Assembly: GCA_963781955.1 (NCBI GenBank)
Contig: CAWAHU010000003.1
Coordinates: forward strand, 248,001-312,000
From: Bog-473 sp963781955
Lineage (GTDB): Bacteria > Actinomycetota > Acidimicrobiia > Acidimicrobiales > RAAP-2
Reading direction: 5' to 3'
DNA: 64,000 nucleotides
Shown here: piece after piece, positions 26,659-34,713 of the stretch
Position numbering within the stretch: the stretch's first letter is position 1
Layout: every line of letters begins with the position of its first letter
Position numbers and translations under genes: made by a program
The notes under the pieces: generated by a model
Database searches by the model: none
What the model saw: only the letters and a program-made list of their open reading frames with translations
Told to the model about the DNA's origin: nothing

Positions 26659-27709
26659 CGCGCGCGTGCGCCTCGTCGATGCCGGGCGCCGGCCCGGGGT
26701 CCACGCCCTCGTTGCTTGCCAGCACCAGTGAGACCGACTCGGCCAGGAGCGCCAGGTCCAAGAAGCGACCGAGGTCGTCCCCGCCCTCGGCGCGCACCTC
26801 GAGGACGTCGGCCATGACCTCGTCGCACTCAGCCCACACGGCCTCGAACAGGCGCCCGATCTCGGGAGGTTCCGCGTCGTGGCGGAGCAGCACGAGCGTG
26901 AGCAGCTGGCGCGTGATGTCACCGCCCTGCCCCCAGCCCGCCAGCTCGTCGTAGGTCGTCGCCGGCACCGTTCCGGCGAACGCGGGCGACTTGGCGTTGA
27001 GGTTGACCCGGGCCTTCCACCAACGGGCAGCCACTGCAGCGACCCCGTCCGCGCCGTAGAACAACGGGACAGTGCGGCCGATACGCCGGGCCAGATCGGT
27101 GGCGCGCCCCGCAGGTCCCACGAAGGTGTCGTGGCGCCGCGCCAGCGCCGACGACGCTGCCGTCACGCCCGGCCCCGGGTCGGGCACCAAGCCGGCGCCG
27201 GCCAGCGCTGCGAGCACCGGCACCAGGGTGGCCGCCAGCCCGAGGACTGTTCGCGGCCCGACGTCGCCGAGGGGGCACCATGGCGCCCCAGCCTCGGCGG
27301 CCACCCGGGCCAACAGAGAGTCGGCCCCGCCCCCCACAGCGACCACGGCGGCGCCGCGGCGCGCCGCCTCCGCGGCTGCGGTTGTCGTCTCGGCAGTCGC
27401 GCCCGAGCTGGACACGGCGAAGAAGAGGGTGCCGGGCCCGACGAAGGCGGGCAGTTCCGCCGCCCCGCCGACCCAGAACGGCACCGCCAGGTGCGGCCGG
27501 GAGATCCGGGCAGCAGCCTGGGCGGCGAGCCCGCCCGTACCCAGCCCGCAGGCCGCCACGGCGCGGGTGCCGGCCGCCCAGGTCGGCACGGGGCCTCTCG
27601 GGCCGCTCAGCGCGGCGCGCGCCGCGTCGAACACCGCGGGAAGCGTCTCGGGGAGTGCGGTCGCCGCGTCGGCCAGGCCGAGGCTGTCGGGAGCCGGGCG
27701 GCCGCTCAC
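26561..27709 (-). CDS. SIS-domain sugar isomerase, PGI/PMI-like (TobH-like)
   Basis: The product is about 382 residues. It carries SIS-type features (LFFAVSSSGATAETTTAAAE; AVVAVGGGADSLL) and, near the C-terminus, WGQGGDITRQLLTLVLLRHD and LALLAESVSLVLASNEGVDP, the PGI/PMI C-terminal pattern. It follows the phosphomannomutase-Trm112 gene by 13 bases, an arrangement known in mycobacteria (manB next to Rv3256c). Activity on glucose-6- or mannose-6-phosphate is inferred. The last 30 or so residues are arginine-rich, unlike the family, and lie antisense to the thiolase end. The true C-terminus may be shorter or shifted. Confidence 0.72.
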   Translation of the reverse strand: MSGRPAPDSLGLADAATALPETLPAVFDAARAALSGPRGPVPTWAAGTRAVAACGLGTGGLAAQAAARISRPHLAVPFWVGGAAELPAFVGPGTLFFAVSSSGATAETTTAAAEAARRGAAVVAVGGGADSLLARVAAEAGAPWCPLGDVGPRTVLGLAATLVPVLAALAGAGLVPDPGPGVTAASSALARRHDTFVGPAGRATDLARRIGRTVPLFYGADGVAAVAARWWKARVNLNAKSPAFAGTVPATTYDELAGWGQGGDITRQLLTLVLLRHDAEPPEIGRLFEAVWAECDEVMADVLEVRAEGGDDLGRFLDLALLAESVSLVLASNEGVDPGPAPGIDEAHARASSGAPRSWPCPGRRRRTSTRARRSRRRPRVR

Positions 27710-27722
27710 TCCGCCGCCCCGC

Positions 27723-29414
27723 TCACCCCTCCACTGACCCGGTGGCGCGCACGTGGTCCCGCTCGGCCTTGGCCATCAATCGCTCGTGCTCGGCCTCGCC
27801 CACGTCGGTGGCCTCGTCGATAAGGACGACCGGCACGCCGTCGACCACCGCGTAGCTCTTGTGCAGCCGTGGGTTGTAGAGGACGTCCTCGTCCTCGAAC
27901 CACAGCAGAGGGCCCTTGTCGACCGGGCATGCCAGGACCTCGATCAGCAACGGGTCGAGGCTCATGCCGCGCTCCTCCTTCTTCGAGCCGGCGACACCGG
28001 CGTTCTCGTTCGAGCCGGCGGCACCGGCGTTCCCCTTCGAGCCGGCGGCACCGGCTCTGTCGGCGATCAGCTGCTGCATGGCGGCGACATGTGCGGCGCA
28101 CTCCTCGGGCGTGCGCGCCTCCACGTTGAGCCGGAGCAACGGCTCCGTGTTGGATGGCCGCACGTTGTACCACCAGTCCTCGTGCTCGACGGTGAGGCCG
28201 TCGAGCAGGTCGACCGACGCACCCGCCGCGCGCTCGTGCTCGGCCAGGGCGGCCACGGTGTCGGCGGGGCTGGCCACCTCCGTGTTGATCTCCCCCGAGT
28301 CGGCATAGCGCTGGTACGGGCCGAGCATCTCGGAGAGCGGTTGGCCGCTCGCCGACAGCAGCTCGAGCACGACCAGTGCCGTGATGATGCCCGAGTCGGC
28401 GCGGAAGTTGTCCCGGTAGTAGTAGTGCCCGGAGTGCTCACCGCCGAAGACGGCGCCGGTCTCGGCCATCACTTTCTTGATGATCGAGTGCCCCACCCTC
28501 GTCCGTACCGGGGTGCCGCCCATCTCGGTGATCGTCTCGGGGACGACGTGCGAGCAGATGAGGTTGTAGAGGACGGTCTCGCCGGGGTGCTTGGCGAGCA
28601 TCGAGGCGGCGACGAGCGCCGTCGTGAGCGAACCCGAGACCGGCTCGGCCCGCTCGTCGACGAGGAAGACCCGGTCGGCGTCGCCGTCGAAGGCGAGTCC
28701 GATGTCCGCCCCCTGCTCGAGCACCGCCTTCTTCAGCGCCACCAGGTTCTCGGGCTGGATCGGGTCGGCCGGGTGGTTGGGGAAGCTGCCATCGAGCTCG
28801 GGGAAGAGGATGTCGACCTCGAAGGGGAGCCGTTTGAAGACGATTGGCACCACGAGCCCGCCCATGCCGTTCGCCGTGTCGGCCACCACCTTGAGCGGGC
28901 GCAACAACCCGGTGTCGACGAACGAGACCACGTGGTCGGCCCACGCCTCGAGTAGGTCGAGCTCGCGCCAGGTGCCGGTGATCGGAGGCAGCGGCCGGCC
29001 CAGCAGCGACGCCGCGTCGGCACGGACGTCGTCGAGGCCGCTGTCGCTGCCGACGGGACGCGCCCCGGCCAGGCAGAGCTTCATGCCGTTGTACTGCGCC
29101 GGGTTGTGCGACGCCGTGAACATGGCGCCGGGAGCGTCGAGGTGGCCCGAGGCGAAGTACAAGAAATCGGTCGACGCCAGGCCGAGGTCGGTGACCGAGA
29201 CCCCCTCGGCCCGCACGCCCTCGGAGAAGGCAGTGGAGAGCTCGACCCCGGAAGCCCGCATGTCCCGAGCCACCACGACCTCGGGAGCGGCGGCGAAGCG
29301 GGCGAAGGCACGCCCGATGGCACGGCACATCTCCGCGTCGAGCTGGTCGGGCACCGTGCCACGCACGTCGTACGCCTTGAAGACCTGGTCCATGCGGCTC
29401 GAAGGGCTGCCCAC
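27723..29414 (-). CDS. manB: Phosphomannomutase fused to a C-terminal Trm112 domain
   Basis: Residues of about 8-450 form an alpha-D-phosphohexomutase: FKAYDVRGTVPDQ, the phosphoserine loop TASHNPAQYNGMK, the metal loop DGDADRVF, GGEHSGHYYYRDN and RPSNTEPLLRLNVEA. After a 27-residue Gly/Ala/Ser linker of three 9-residue repeats comes a Trm112 domain (LLIEVLACPVDKGPL). Trm112 proteins usually are separate and activate methyltransferases. An ATG at 27965 inside the linker has a perfect AAGGAGGAG upstream, so a free 80-residue Trm112 may also be made. The GTG at 29414 is chosen because TATGGT ends eight bases upstream; the ATG at 29393 is the alternative. Confidence 0.85.
   Translation of the reverse strand: MGSPSSRMDQVFKAYDVRGTVPDQLDAEMCRAIGRAFARFAAAPEVVVARDMRASGVELSTAFSEGVRAEGVSVTDLGLASTDFLYFASGHLDAPGAMFTASHNPAQYNGMKLCLAGARPVGSDSGLDDVRADAASLLGRPLPPITGTWRELDLLEAWADHVVSFVDTGLLRPLKVVADTANGMGGLVVPIVFKRLPFEVDILFPELDGSFPNHPADPIQPENLVALKKAVLEQGADIGLAFDGDADRVFLVDERAEPVSGSLTTALVAASMLAKHPGETVLYNLICSHVVPETITEMGGTPVRTRVGHSIIKKVMAETGAVFGGEHSGHYYYRDNFRADSGIITALVVLELLSASGQPLSEMLGPYQRYADSGEINTEVASPADTVAALAEHERAAGASVDLLDGLTVEHEDWWYNVRPSNTEPLLRLNVEARTPEECAAHVAAMQQLIADRAGAAGSKGNAGAAGSNENAGVAGSKKEERGMSLDPLLIEVLACPVDKGPLLWFEDEDVLYNPRLHKSYAVVDGVPVVLIDEATDVGEAEHERLMAKAERDHVRATGSVEG
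27972..27980 (-). promoter_or_regulatory. Internal Shine-Dalgarno for a free Trm112 protein
   Basis: AAGGAGGAG on the minus strand lies six bases before the in-frame ATG at 27965, which begins MSLDPLLIEVLACP. It is coding sequence (Lys-Glu-Glu) of the fusion linker, so it would allow both fused and free products. Confidence 0.55.
27976..28056. repeat. Three 27-bp tandem repeats encoding the fusion linker
   Basis: Units start at 27976, 28003 and 28030 and share the core TTCGAGCCGGCGGCACCGGC. On the coding strand they give AGAAGSKGN, AGAAGSNEN and AGVAGSKKE. The repeat joins the phosphomannomutase and Trm112 domains. Confidence 0.88.
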
Positions 29415-29477
29415 GGGACAACACCATAGGGGGCGCCAGGAGCGGCCTCCCGCGGGCAGGCGCCCGGCGCCGCGCCG

Positions 29478-30503
29478 TCAGTTGATCAACCCGCCCCCCG
29501 TGCCGACGAGAGCGAGGATGGCGACCAGGTTGAAGGTGGCATGAGCGACCATGTTCATACCCAGGCGCCCGGTGCGATACGAGATCGCGGCAAGGACGAT
29601 GCCGAAGACGGCCAGGCCGGCCAACTGCACCCACTCCCCGTGAGCCAGGCCGAAGAGGAGCCCGTCGAGGATCACGGCCAGCACCACGCCGACGGCCCGT
29701 CCGGTGCCGGCGGCGCGCGCCGGGGTCAGCACGCGCACGAGGCCCTTGAGCAACAGGCCGCGGAAGAAGAGTTCCTCCATAGCCGGGGCGAAGACGACGG
29801 TGGCCACGGCGATCAGGATGAACCCGCCGCCGTGGGACCCGCCGGTCAAGCGGTGCGTCGGACCGTTGAAGTTGTGGATGTGGCGCTGGAAGGGCGCGTA
29901 CATGACGGCCACGAGGAACTGCCCGGCCACGCCGATGACGATGCCGACCAGGTCGATGAGGCGGAAGCGCAGGCCGAGGTCGCGCACGAAATGGCGCGTC
30001 CCTTGCGTGCGGCTGGCCAGCCAGGGCGCCCCGACGAAGCCGATCCACAGGCCGAGCAGGGTGGCCACGACGTACCACTCGGGCGGCACCGACTCGGTGG
30101 CGATGGTCTGCAGATCTCCCGCCTTGCCTGCGATCGCCGCGGCGATCGCCGCGAAGATCAGGGCGCCGATCTGCCCGACCACGAAGCCGAGGACGCCGTA
30201 GAGCAGCCACATCCAGCCCTGCCGCCTGGTCCGGGGCGGAACCCACGGGGTGTCGAGGAACGGGACGTCGCGGTCGGGCGGCGGTGGTGGCAGTGCGGGT
30301 GGCTGCGATGCGGCCATACCGGTCGGCGCACCCGGCTCCCCGGCGGGCCACCCGGAGGCAGAACGGTCGTGACCAGGAAGAACGGGTGGGGCCACTTGCT
30401 GCAGCCGGTCACGCGACACGTACCCCGCGGGGACCGGACCTGGCGGCTGCGGAGGCGGGCCCGGTCGGCCGGGCTCGGCCGTACCTGGCTCGGTGTCGGT
30501 CAT
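29478..30503 (-). CDS. CPBP-family intramembrane metalloprotease
   Basis: The 341-residue protein has a proline-rich cytoplasmic N-terminus of about 95 residues, then about eight hydrophobic segments. The CPBP/Abi motifs are present in order: PAMEELFFRGLL (EExxxR), LLFGLAHGEW (FxxxH) and MVAHATFNLVA (HxxxN). Such enzymes are CAAX-type proteases or immunity proteins; the substrate is unknown. The start is fixed by a TAACGT hexamer seven bases before the ATG, indicating leaderless expression. It is divergent from ftsH. Confidence 0.87.
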   Translation of the reverse strand: MTDTEPGTAEPGRPGPPPQPPGPVPAGYVSRDRLQQVAPPVLPGHDRSASGWPAGEPGAPTGMAASQPPALPPPPPDRDVPFLDTPWVPPRTRRQGWMWLLYGVLGFVVGQIGALIFAAIAAAIAGKAGDLQTIATESVPPEWYVVATLLGLWIGFVGAPWLASRTQGTRHFVRDLGLRFRLIDLVGIVIGVAGQFLVAVMYAPFQRHIHNFNGPTHRLTGGSHGGGFILIAVATVVFAPAMEELFFRGLLLKGLVRVLTPARAAGTGRAVGVVLAVILDGLLFGLAHGEWVQLAGLAVFGIVLAAISYRTGRLGMNMVAHATFNLVAILALVGTGGGLIN

Positions 30504-30510
30504 CGGCAAG

Positions 30511-30516
30511 ACGTTA
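30511..30516 (-). promoter_or_regulatory. Minus-10 TAACGT, leaderless start of CPBP protease gene
   Basis: On the minus strand TAACGT is followed by exactly seven bases and the ATG at 30503. No Shine-Dalgarno is present. Confidence 0.55.
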
Positions 30517-30644
30517 CCGGCGGTCGCCCTGCCCGGAGCCTGCAGGGAAGAGGCCCGCCACCTGCCGCGGGAGACCTCGAGCATCCGGCCCGGCCCCCTG
30601 TGGCGGTCCGGTGAAGGCGGTCACCAACCGACGGGGGTGGCGCC

Positions 30645-30650
30645 TAGCAT
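30645..30650 (+). promoter_or_regulatory. Minus-10 TAGCAT, leaderless start of ftsH
   Basis: TAGCAT is followed by exactly seven bases and the GTG at 30658. The in-frame ATG at 30649 lies inside the hexamer, so it would not be transcribed if this promoter is used. Confidence 0.55.
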
Positions 30651-30657
30651 GGCAACC

Positions 30658-32820
30658 GTGAGTCCCCAGCGCAGCGACAAGCCCTCGGGCCGGCCGAACG
30701 CGCCGGCGGGCGGGGACGGCGGCCAGCCGGCGGGAGGGCCGCCGGGACAGAGCTGGCGCTGGCTCTGGGGGGTCCTGGCCATCGGGATCGTGGCCATCCT
30801 CCTCGCCGTCGGCACGATCAAGACCACGAACGCAAAGACGATCTCCTACACCAAGTTCATGCAGGACGTGACGGCCAAAGAGGTCTCGTCGGCCAAGATC
30901 TCGAACGCCACCGGCGCGATCACGGGCACGCTGAAGGACGGGACCACCTACGCCGTCCAGGGCCCCAGCCCGTCGCTCCAGAACGACGTGACCACGATGC
31001 GGAACAACGGGGTGCAGGTCAGCTTCCCCACGCCGTCGTCCAGTTTCATCAGCGCCCTACTCCCCTACCTGTTCATCATCGGCATCGGCGCCGCCTTCAT
31101 CTACTTCATCGGCCGCCAGACGCGCGGGCAGATGTCCGGCATCATGTCGATCGGGCGCTCCAAGGCCAAGACGTTCAGCAGTGACCGTCCTTCGACCACC
31201 TTCGACGACGTGGCCGGCTACACCGGGGTCAAACAGGAGATCAGCGAGGTGGTGGACTTCCTCAAGACCCCTGCCCGCTTCAAGGAGATCGGGGCCAAGA
31301 TCCCCAAGGGCGTCCTGCTGGTCGGCCCCCCGGGCACCGGCAAGACCCTGATCGCACGGGCCGTTGCCGGCGAAGCCGGCGTGCCGTTCATGTCTGTCAG
31401 CGGGTCCGACTTCATGGAGATGTTCGTCGGCGTCGGGGCCAGCCGGGTGCGCGACCTGTTCCAGACGGCGCGCAAGCAGGCGCCGGCCATCGTCTTCGTC
31501 GACGAGATCGACTCCATCGGCCGCAAGCGCGGCGCGGGACTCGGCGGTGGCCACGACGAGCGCGAGCAGACGTTGAACCAGATGCTCTCGGAGATGGACG
31601 GCTTCGACACCGCCGAGGGCGTCGTGATGATCGCGGCCACCAACCGGCCCGACATCCTCGACCCGGCCCTGCTCCGGCCGGGCCGCTTCGACCGCCAGAT
31701 CGTCGTCCCGCTCCCGGACCTCGAGGAGCGGCTGCCCATCCTGCAAGTCCACTGCAAGGGCAAGCGCATGGCAGCGGACGTCGACCTCAGCGTCGTGGCG
31801 CGGGGAACCCCGGGGATGAGTGGCGCCGACCTGGCCAACCTGGTGAACGAGGCCGCGCTTCACGCGGTGCGGCGTGGCAGCCCCGACATCGCCATGGCCG
31901 ACTTCGAGACCGCCCGCGACCGGGTCCTCCTGGGCCAGCGTCGCGAGTCGATGGTCCTGTCCGAGGCCGAGAAGGAGCGCATCGCCTACCACGAGGGCGG
32001 GCACGCCGTGCTGGCCTACGTGCTCGAGCAGGCTGACCCGGTGCACAAGGTGACCATCCTCCCCACCGGCATGGCCCTGGGCGTCACCCACCAGCTCCCC
32101 ATGGAGGAGCGCCACATCCACCCGCGCCAGTACATCGAGGACTCCCTGTGCGTCCGCATGGGGGGCCGCTGCGCCGAGCTGCTCGTCTACGGTGACCTGT
32201 CGACGGGTGCGGCCAACGACCTCGTGGGCAACACCGAACTGGCCCGCAAGATGGTGCGCGAGTGGGGCATGAGCGACGCCGTCGGACCGATGGCCTGGGG
32301 ATCCCAGGGTCAGGTCTTCCTGGGCGAGGACCTGATGCACACGCGTGACTACTCCGAAGAGACCTCACGGGTCATCGACGACGAGGTCGAGCGCATCTTG
32401 CGGGCCCAGGAGCAGCGGGCCATGGAGGTGCTGAGCAAGCACCGCGGCGGACTGAACGCCATCGCCCGTGCCCTGCTCGACAATGAGATCATCGACGGCG
32501 CCGAGGTGGCCCGCCTGGTCGACGAAGCGCACGGTTCGCCCGTGCACGGCGAGGGGGGTGCCAAATCGGTGCCGCACTTCAGCGAGGCCGCCATCTCCGC
32601 GCCCGCCCCCAAGGGGAACGGCAACGGCCAGCACGCCGCCCCGGGCACCGAGGTCGCCCATGAGGGGCACGTGGCCGTCCCGGCCGCCCCAGTTTCCCCC
32701 GTCGCGCCGGCGCCGGCTGCTCCGGCGCCGCCCGCAGCCTCCCCCTCGTGGCCGCCGCCGCCCTGGCCACCCCCGGCCGACCCGTCGGCTCGGGGCTCCG
32801 AAGGCCCCGCCACGCCATAG
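30658..32820 (+). CDS. ftsH: ATP-dependent zinc metalloprotease FtsH
   Basis: The 720-residue product has an N-terminal membrane helix, an extracytoplasmic segment and a second helix (LLPYLFIIGIGAAFIYFIG). The AAA module has Walker A GPPGTGKT at about residues 223-230, Walker B IVFVDEID and the arginine-finger region RPGRFDRQ. The zinc motif HEGGH is at about residue 445 (HEAGH is usual). The C-terminus is a long Pro/Ala-rich tail ending SWPPPPWPPPADP. FtsH degrades membrane and regulatory proteins at the inner membrane. The GTG start follows from the leaderless promoter. Confidence 0.95.
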   Translation: MSPQRSDKPSGRPNAPAGGDGGQPAGGPPGQSWRWLWGVLAIGIVAILLAVGTIKTTNAKTISYTKFMQDVTAKEVSSAKISNATGAITGTLKDGTTYAVQGPSPSLQNDVTTMRNNGVQVSFPTPSSSFISALLPYLFIIGIGAAFIYFIGRQTRGQMSGIMSIGRSKAKTFSSDRPSTTFDDVAGYTGVKQEISEVVDFLKTPARFKEIGAKIPKGVLLVGPPGTGKTLIARAVAGEAGVPFMSVSGSDFMEMFVGVGASRVRDLFQTARKQAPAIVFVDEIDSIGRKRGAGLGGGHDEREQTLNQMLSEMDGFDTAEGVVMIAATNRPDILDPALLRPGRFDRQIVVPLPDLEERLPILQVHCKGKRMAADVDLSVVARGTPGMSGADLANLVNEAALHAVRRGSPDIAMADFETARDRVLLGQRRESMVLSEAEKERIAYHEGGHAVLAYVLEQADPVHKVTILPTGMALGVTHQLPMEERHIHPRQYIEDSLCVRMGGRCAELLVYGDLSTGAANDLVGNTELARKMVREWGMSDAVGPMAWGSQGQVFLGEDLMHTRDYSEETSRVIDDEVERILRAQEQRAMEVLSKHRGGLNAIARALLDNEIIDGAEVARLVDEAHGSPVHGEGGAKSVPHFSEAAISAPAPKGNGNGQHAAPGTEVAHEGHVAVPAAPVSPVAPAPAAPAPPAASPSWPPPPWPPPADPSARGSEGPATP

Positions 32821-32837
32821 GCCCCACGGACGGGGCC
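32820..32837. terminator. Hairpin after ftsH
   Basis: GGCCCC, the loop ACGGAC and GGGGCC form a perfect six-base-pair stem beginning at the last base of the ftsH stop codon and ending 37 bases before the sigma gene. There is no T tract, so it is a weak terminator or attenuator candidate. Confidence 0.4.
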
Positions 32838-32874
32838 ACGAACCGGATCGGGTCGCCGAGCGTCAGAAGGGGGG

Positions 32875-33411
32875 ATGGTGGACGACCAGCTCGCCGACTG
32901 GCTCCGGGACGGGTACGCCGACTCCTTCCGCACGGCCTGCCTCATCCTCGGCAACCGGGCCGATGCCGAGGAGGCGGTGCAGGACGCCTACCTGCGCGCC
33001 TGGCGCTTCCGGGACTCGCTCACAGGCGTGGCGAGCATCCGACCCTGGCTCTACCGGGTCGTGGTCAATTCCTGCTACTCGAAGCTACGAAGCGAGGTGC
33101 CGCACCGGGACCGGCGCGCCGGCGACGAGCCCCTGACCCGACTGCCCTCGGCAGGTGCCGGTCCCGAGGCCGGGGCCGAGCGCAATGTCATTGCCGGGAC
33201 CGTGCTGGGCGCGCTCCAACGGCTCCCTCTGTCGCTGCGTGTCCCCGTCGTGTTGCGCTACTACGCCGACCTGAGCGAGCGCGACATCGCACGGGCCATC
33301 GGCCGGCGGCCGGGGACGGTCAAGTCGCGGCTGCACGAGGCGCGCCGTCGCCTGGCGGACGACCCCGCATTGGCCGCACTGGCCGGCGGCCTCGAGGAGG
33401 TGGGACCGTGA
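32875..33411 (+). CDS. ECF-type RNA polymerase sigma factor
   Basis: The 178-residue protein has a region 2 (FRTACLILGNRADAEEAVQDAYLRAW, quoted here only as the sigma-70 r2 region at about residues 18-43) and a region 4 (LPLSLRVPVVLRYYADLSERD with the helix-turn-helix GRRPGTVKSRLHEARRRL). It lacks sigma regions 1 and 3, as ECF factors do. A GTG follows the ATG immediately and either could be used after AGAAGGGGGG. The stop overlaps the next gene as GTGA, so the DUF4349 membrane protein is probably its partner or regulator. Confidence 0.88.
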   Translation: MVDDQLADWLRDGYADSFRTACLILGNRADAEEAVQDAYLRAWRFRDSLTGVASIRPWLYRVVVNSCYSKLRSEVPHRDRRAGDEPLTRLPSAGAGPEAGAERNVIAGTVLGALQRLPLSLRVPVVLRYYADLSERDIARAIGRRPGTVKSRLHEARRRLADDPALAALAGGLEEVGP

Positions 33412-34688
33412 CGATGCTCGACGACGATCGCCTGAGCGCGCTGCTCACGAGCGCCGGCGGCGCATTCGAGGTCCCGGCGTCGGGGATCGACGACATCCTG
33501 GAGCGCGCGGCCGGCGGCACCGACACCGGAGCCGGCCACGCCGGGGGCAGCGCCGGCCACGCCGGGGACAGCGCCGGCGACGAGGGTGGCAACGGCGACG
33601 AGGGTGGCAACGGCGACGATGACGGCCCCGGGTCGTCCCGAGCCGGGCGGGTGCAGCGTGCCGTGGCGCTGGCGGGCCGCCACCGAGTCCTCACCGTGGC
33701 TGCCTGCATCGTGGCCGCCCTCGTGGTGGCCGGGACGCTCGGCGCTCTGGCGGCTCGACCCAGCAGCCAGACGGCGACCTCGAGCCTTCCGCACATCCCT
33801 GGGGTCACCGCCCATGGCGGTGTCGCCACGACCACGCTCCCGACCTCGGCCTCCGTCCCGCGCGCGTCGGCCGGGAAAGCAACGGGAGGCTCGCCCGCGC
33901 TCGGGCTCAACGGGAGCGCCCAGAGCGCGGCCGGCAGCACCGGTCCGGGCACCGGCACCGCGACGCAGACCACACCCACGCTCCCGACCGGCGCCGTCGG
34001 GCAGTCGGCCAAGATCGAGCAGTCCGGCTCGCTCGGCCTGAGCGTGGATCGGGGCCGCCTCGACCACACCATGGCCCGACTGGCGGCAGTGGCGACTGCC
34101 AACGGCGGCTTCGTGGCGAGCTCTCAGACCCAGTCGGGCGCGAGTCCAGGCGACACCCCGTTCGGCAGCGTCACCCTCCAAGTCCCGGTGGGCAGCTTCG
34201 CCGCCGCGCTGGCCCAGGCGCAGGCGCTGGGTAGGACATCGAGCCTGACCACGAAGGCCACCGACGTCACCGGGCAGTACGTCGACCTCCAGGCGCGCAT
34301 CGCTGCGCTCGAGGCCAGCCGCCAGCAGTATCTGACCATCATGGCCAAGGCCACCACGGTCGGCGACGTCCTGGCGGTGCAGGAGCAGCTGGACGGCATC
34401 CAGTCCCAGATGGAACAGCTCCAGGGCCAGCTCCAGGTCCTCACCAGCGAGACGTCGTACTCGACGCTGACCGTCACCGTGAGCCAGGGCAGACACCCGC
34501 CGCGGGCAGCGCCCCGGCCCGAATCGGGCCTGGCCCGGGCCTGGCACGACAGCGTCGCGGGGTTCGTCTCCGGTGTCGAGGGCCTCATCCGCGTAGCCGG
34601 CCCCCTGCTCTTCGCCTTGCTCTGCCTCGGCGCTCTGGTCGTCGGTGGCCGTGCGGTGTGGCGGCGTTGGCAGCGCCACCGCCTCTAG
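33408..34688 (+). CDS. DUF4349-like membrane protein coupled to the sigma factor
   Basis: The 426-residue product has a short cytoplasmic N-terminus with Gly/Asp repeats (GHAGGSAGHAGDSAGDEGGN), a membrane helix (VLTVAACIVAALVVAGTLGALAA) at about residues 100-122 and a Ser/Thr-rich extracytoplasmic stretch. A DUF4349 core follows (GSLGLSVDRGRLDHTMARL, VTGQYVDLQARIAALEASR, coiled coil, ETSYSTLTVTV), then a C-terminal helix. The GTG overlaps the sigma stop, implying coupling, so it may act as an anti-sigma or surface sensor (inference). No zinc-binding anti-sigma motif is seen. Confidence 0.78.
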   Translation: MTMLDDDRLSALLTSAGGAFEVPASGIDDILERAAGGTDTGAGHAGGSAGHAGDSAGDEGGNGDEGGNGDDDGPGSSRAGRVQRAVALAGRHRVLTVAACIVAALVVAGTLGALAARPSSQTATSSLPHIPGVTAHGGVATTTLPTSASVPRASAGKATGGSPALGLNGSAQSAAGSTGPGTGTATQTTPTLPTGAVGQSAKIEQSGSLGLSVDRGRLDHTMARLAAVATANGGFVASSQTQSGASPGDTPFGSVTLQVPVGSFAAALAQAQALGRTSSLTTKATDVTGQYVDLQARIAALEASRQQYLTIMAKATTVGDVLAVQEQLDGIQSQMEQLQGQLQVLTSETSYSTLTVTVSQGRHPPRAAPRPESGLARAWHDSVAGFVSGVEGLIRVAGPLLFALLCLGALVVGGRAVWRRWQRHRL

Positions 34689-34713
34689 GTGCGTCGCGGA
34701 CCGGGGCCGGCGG

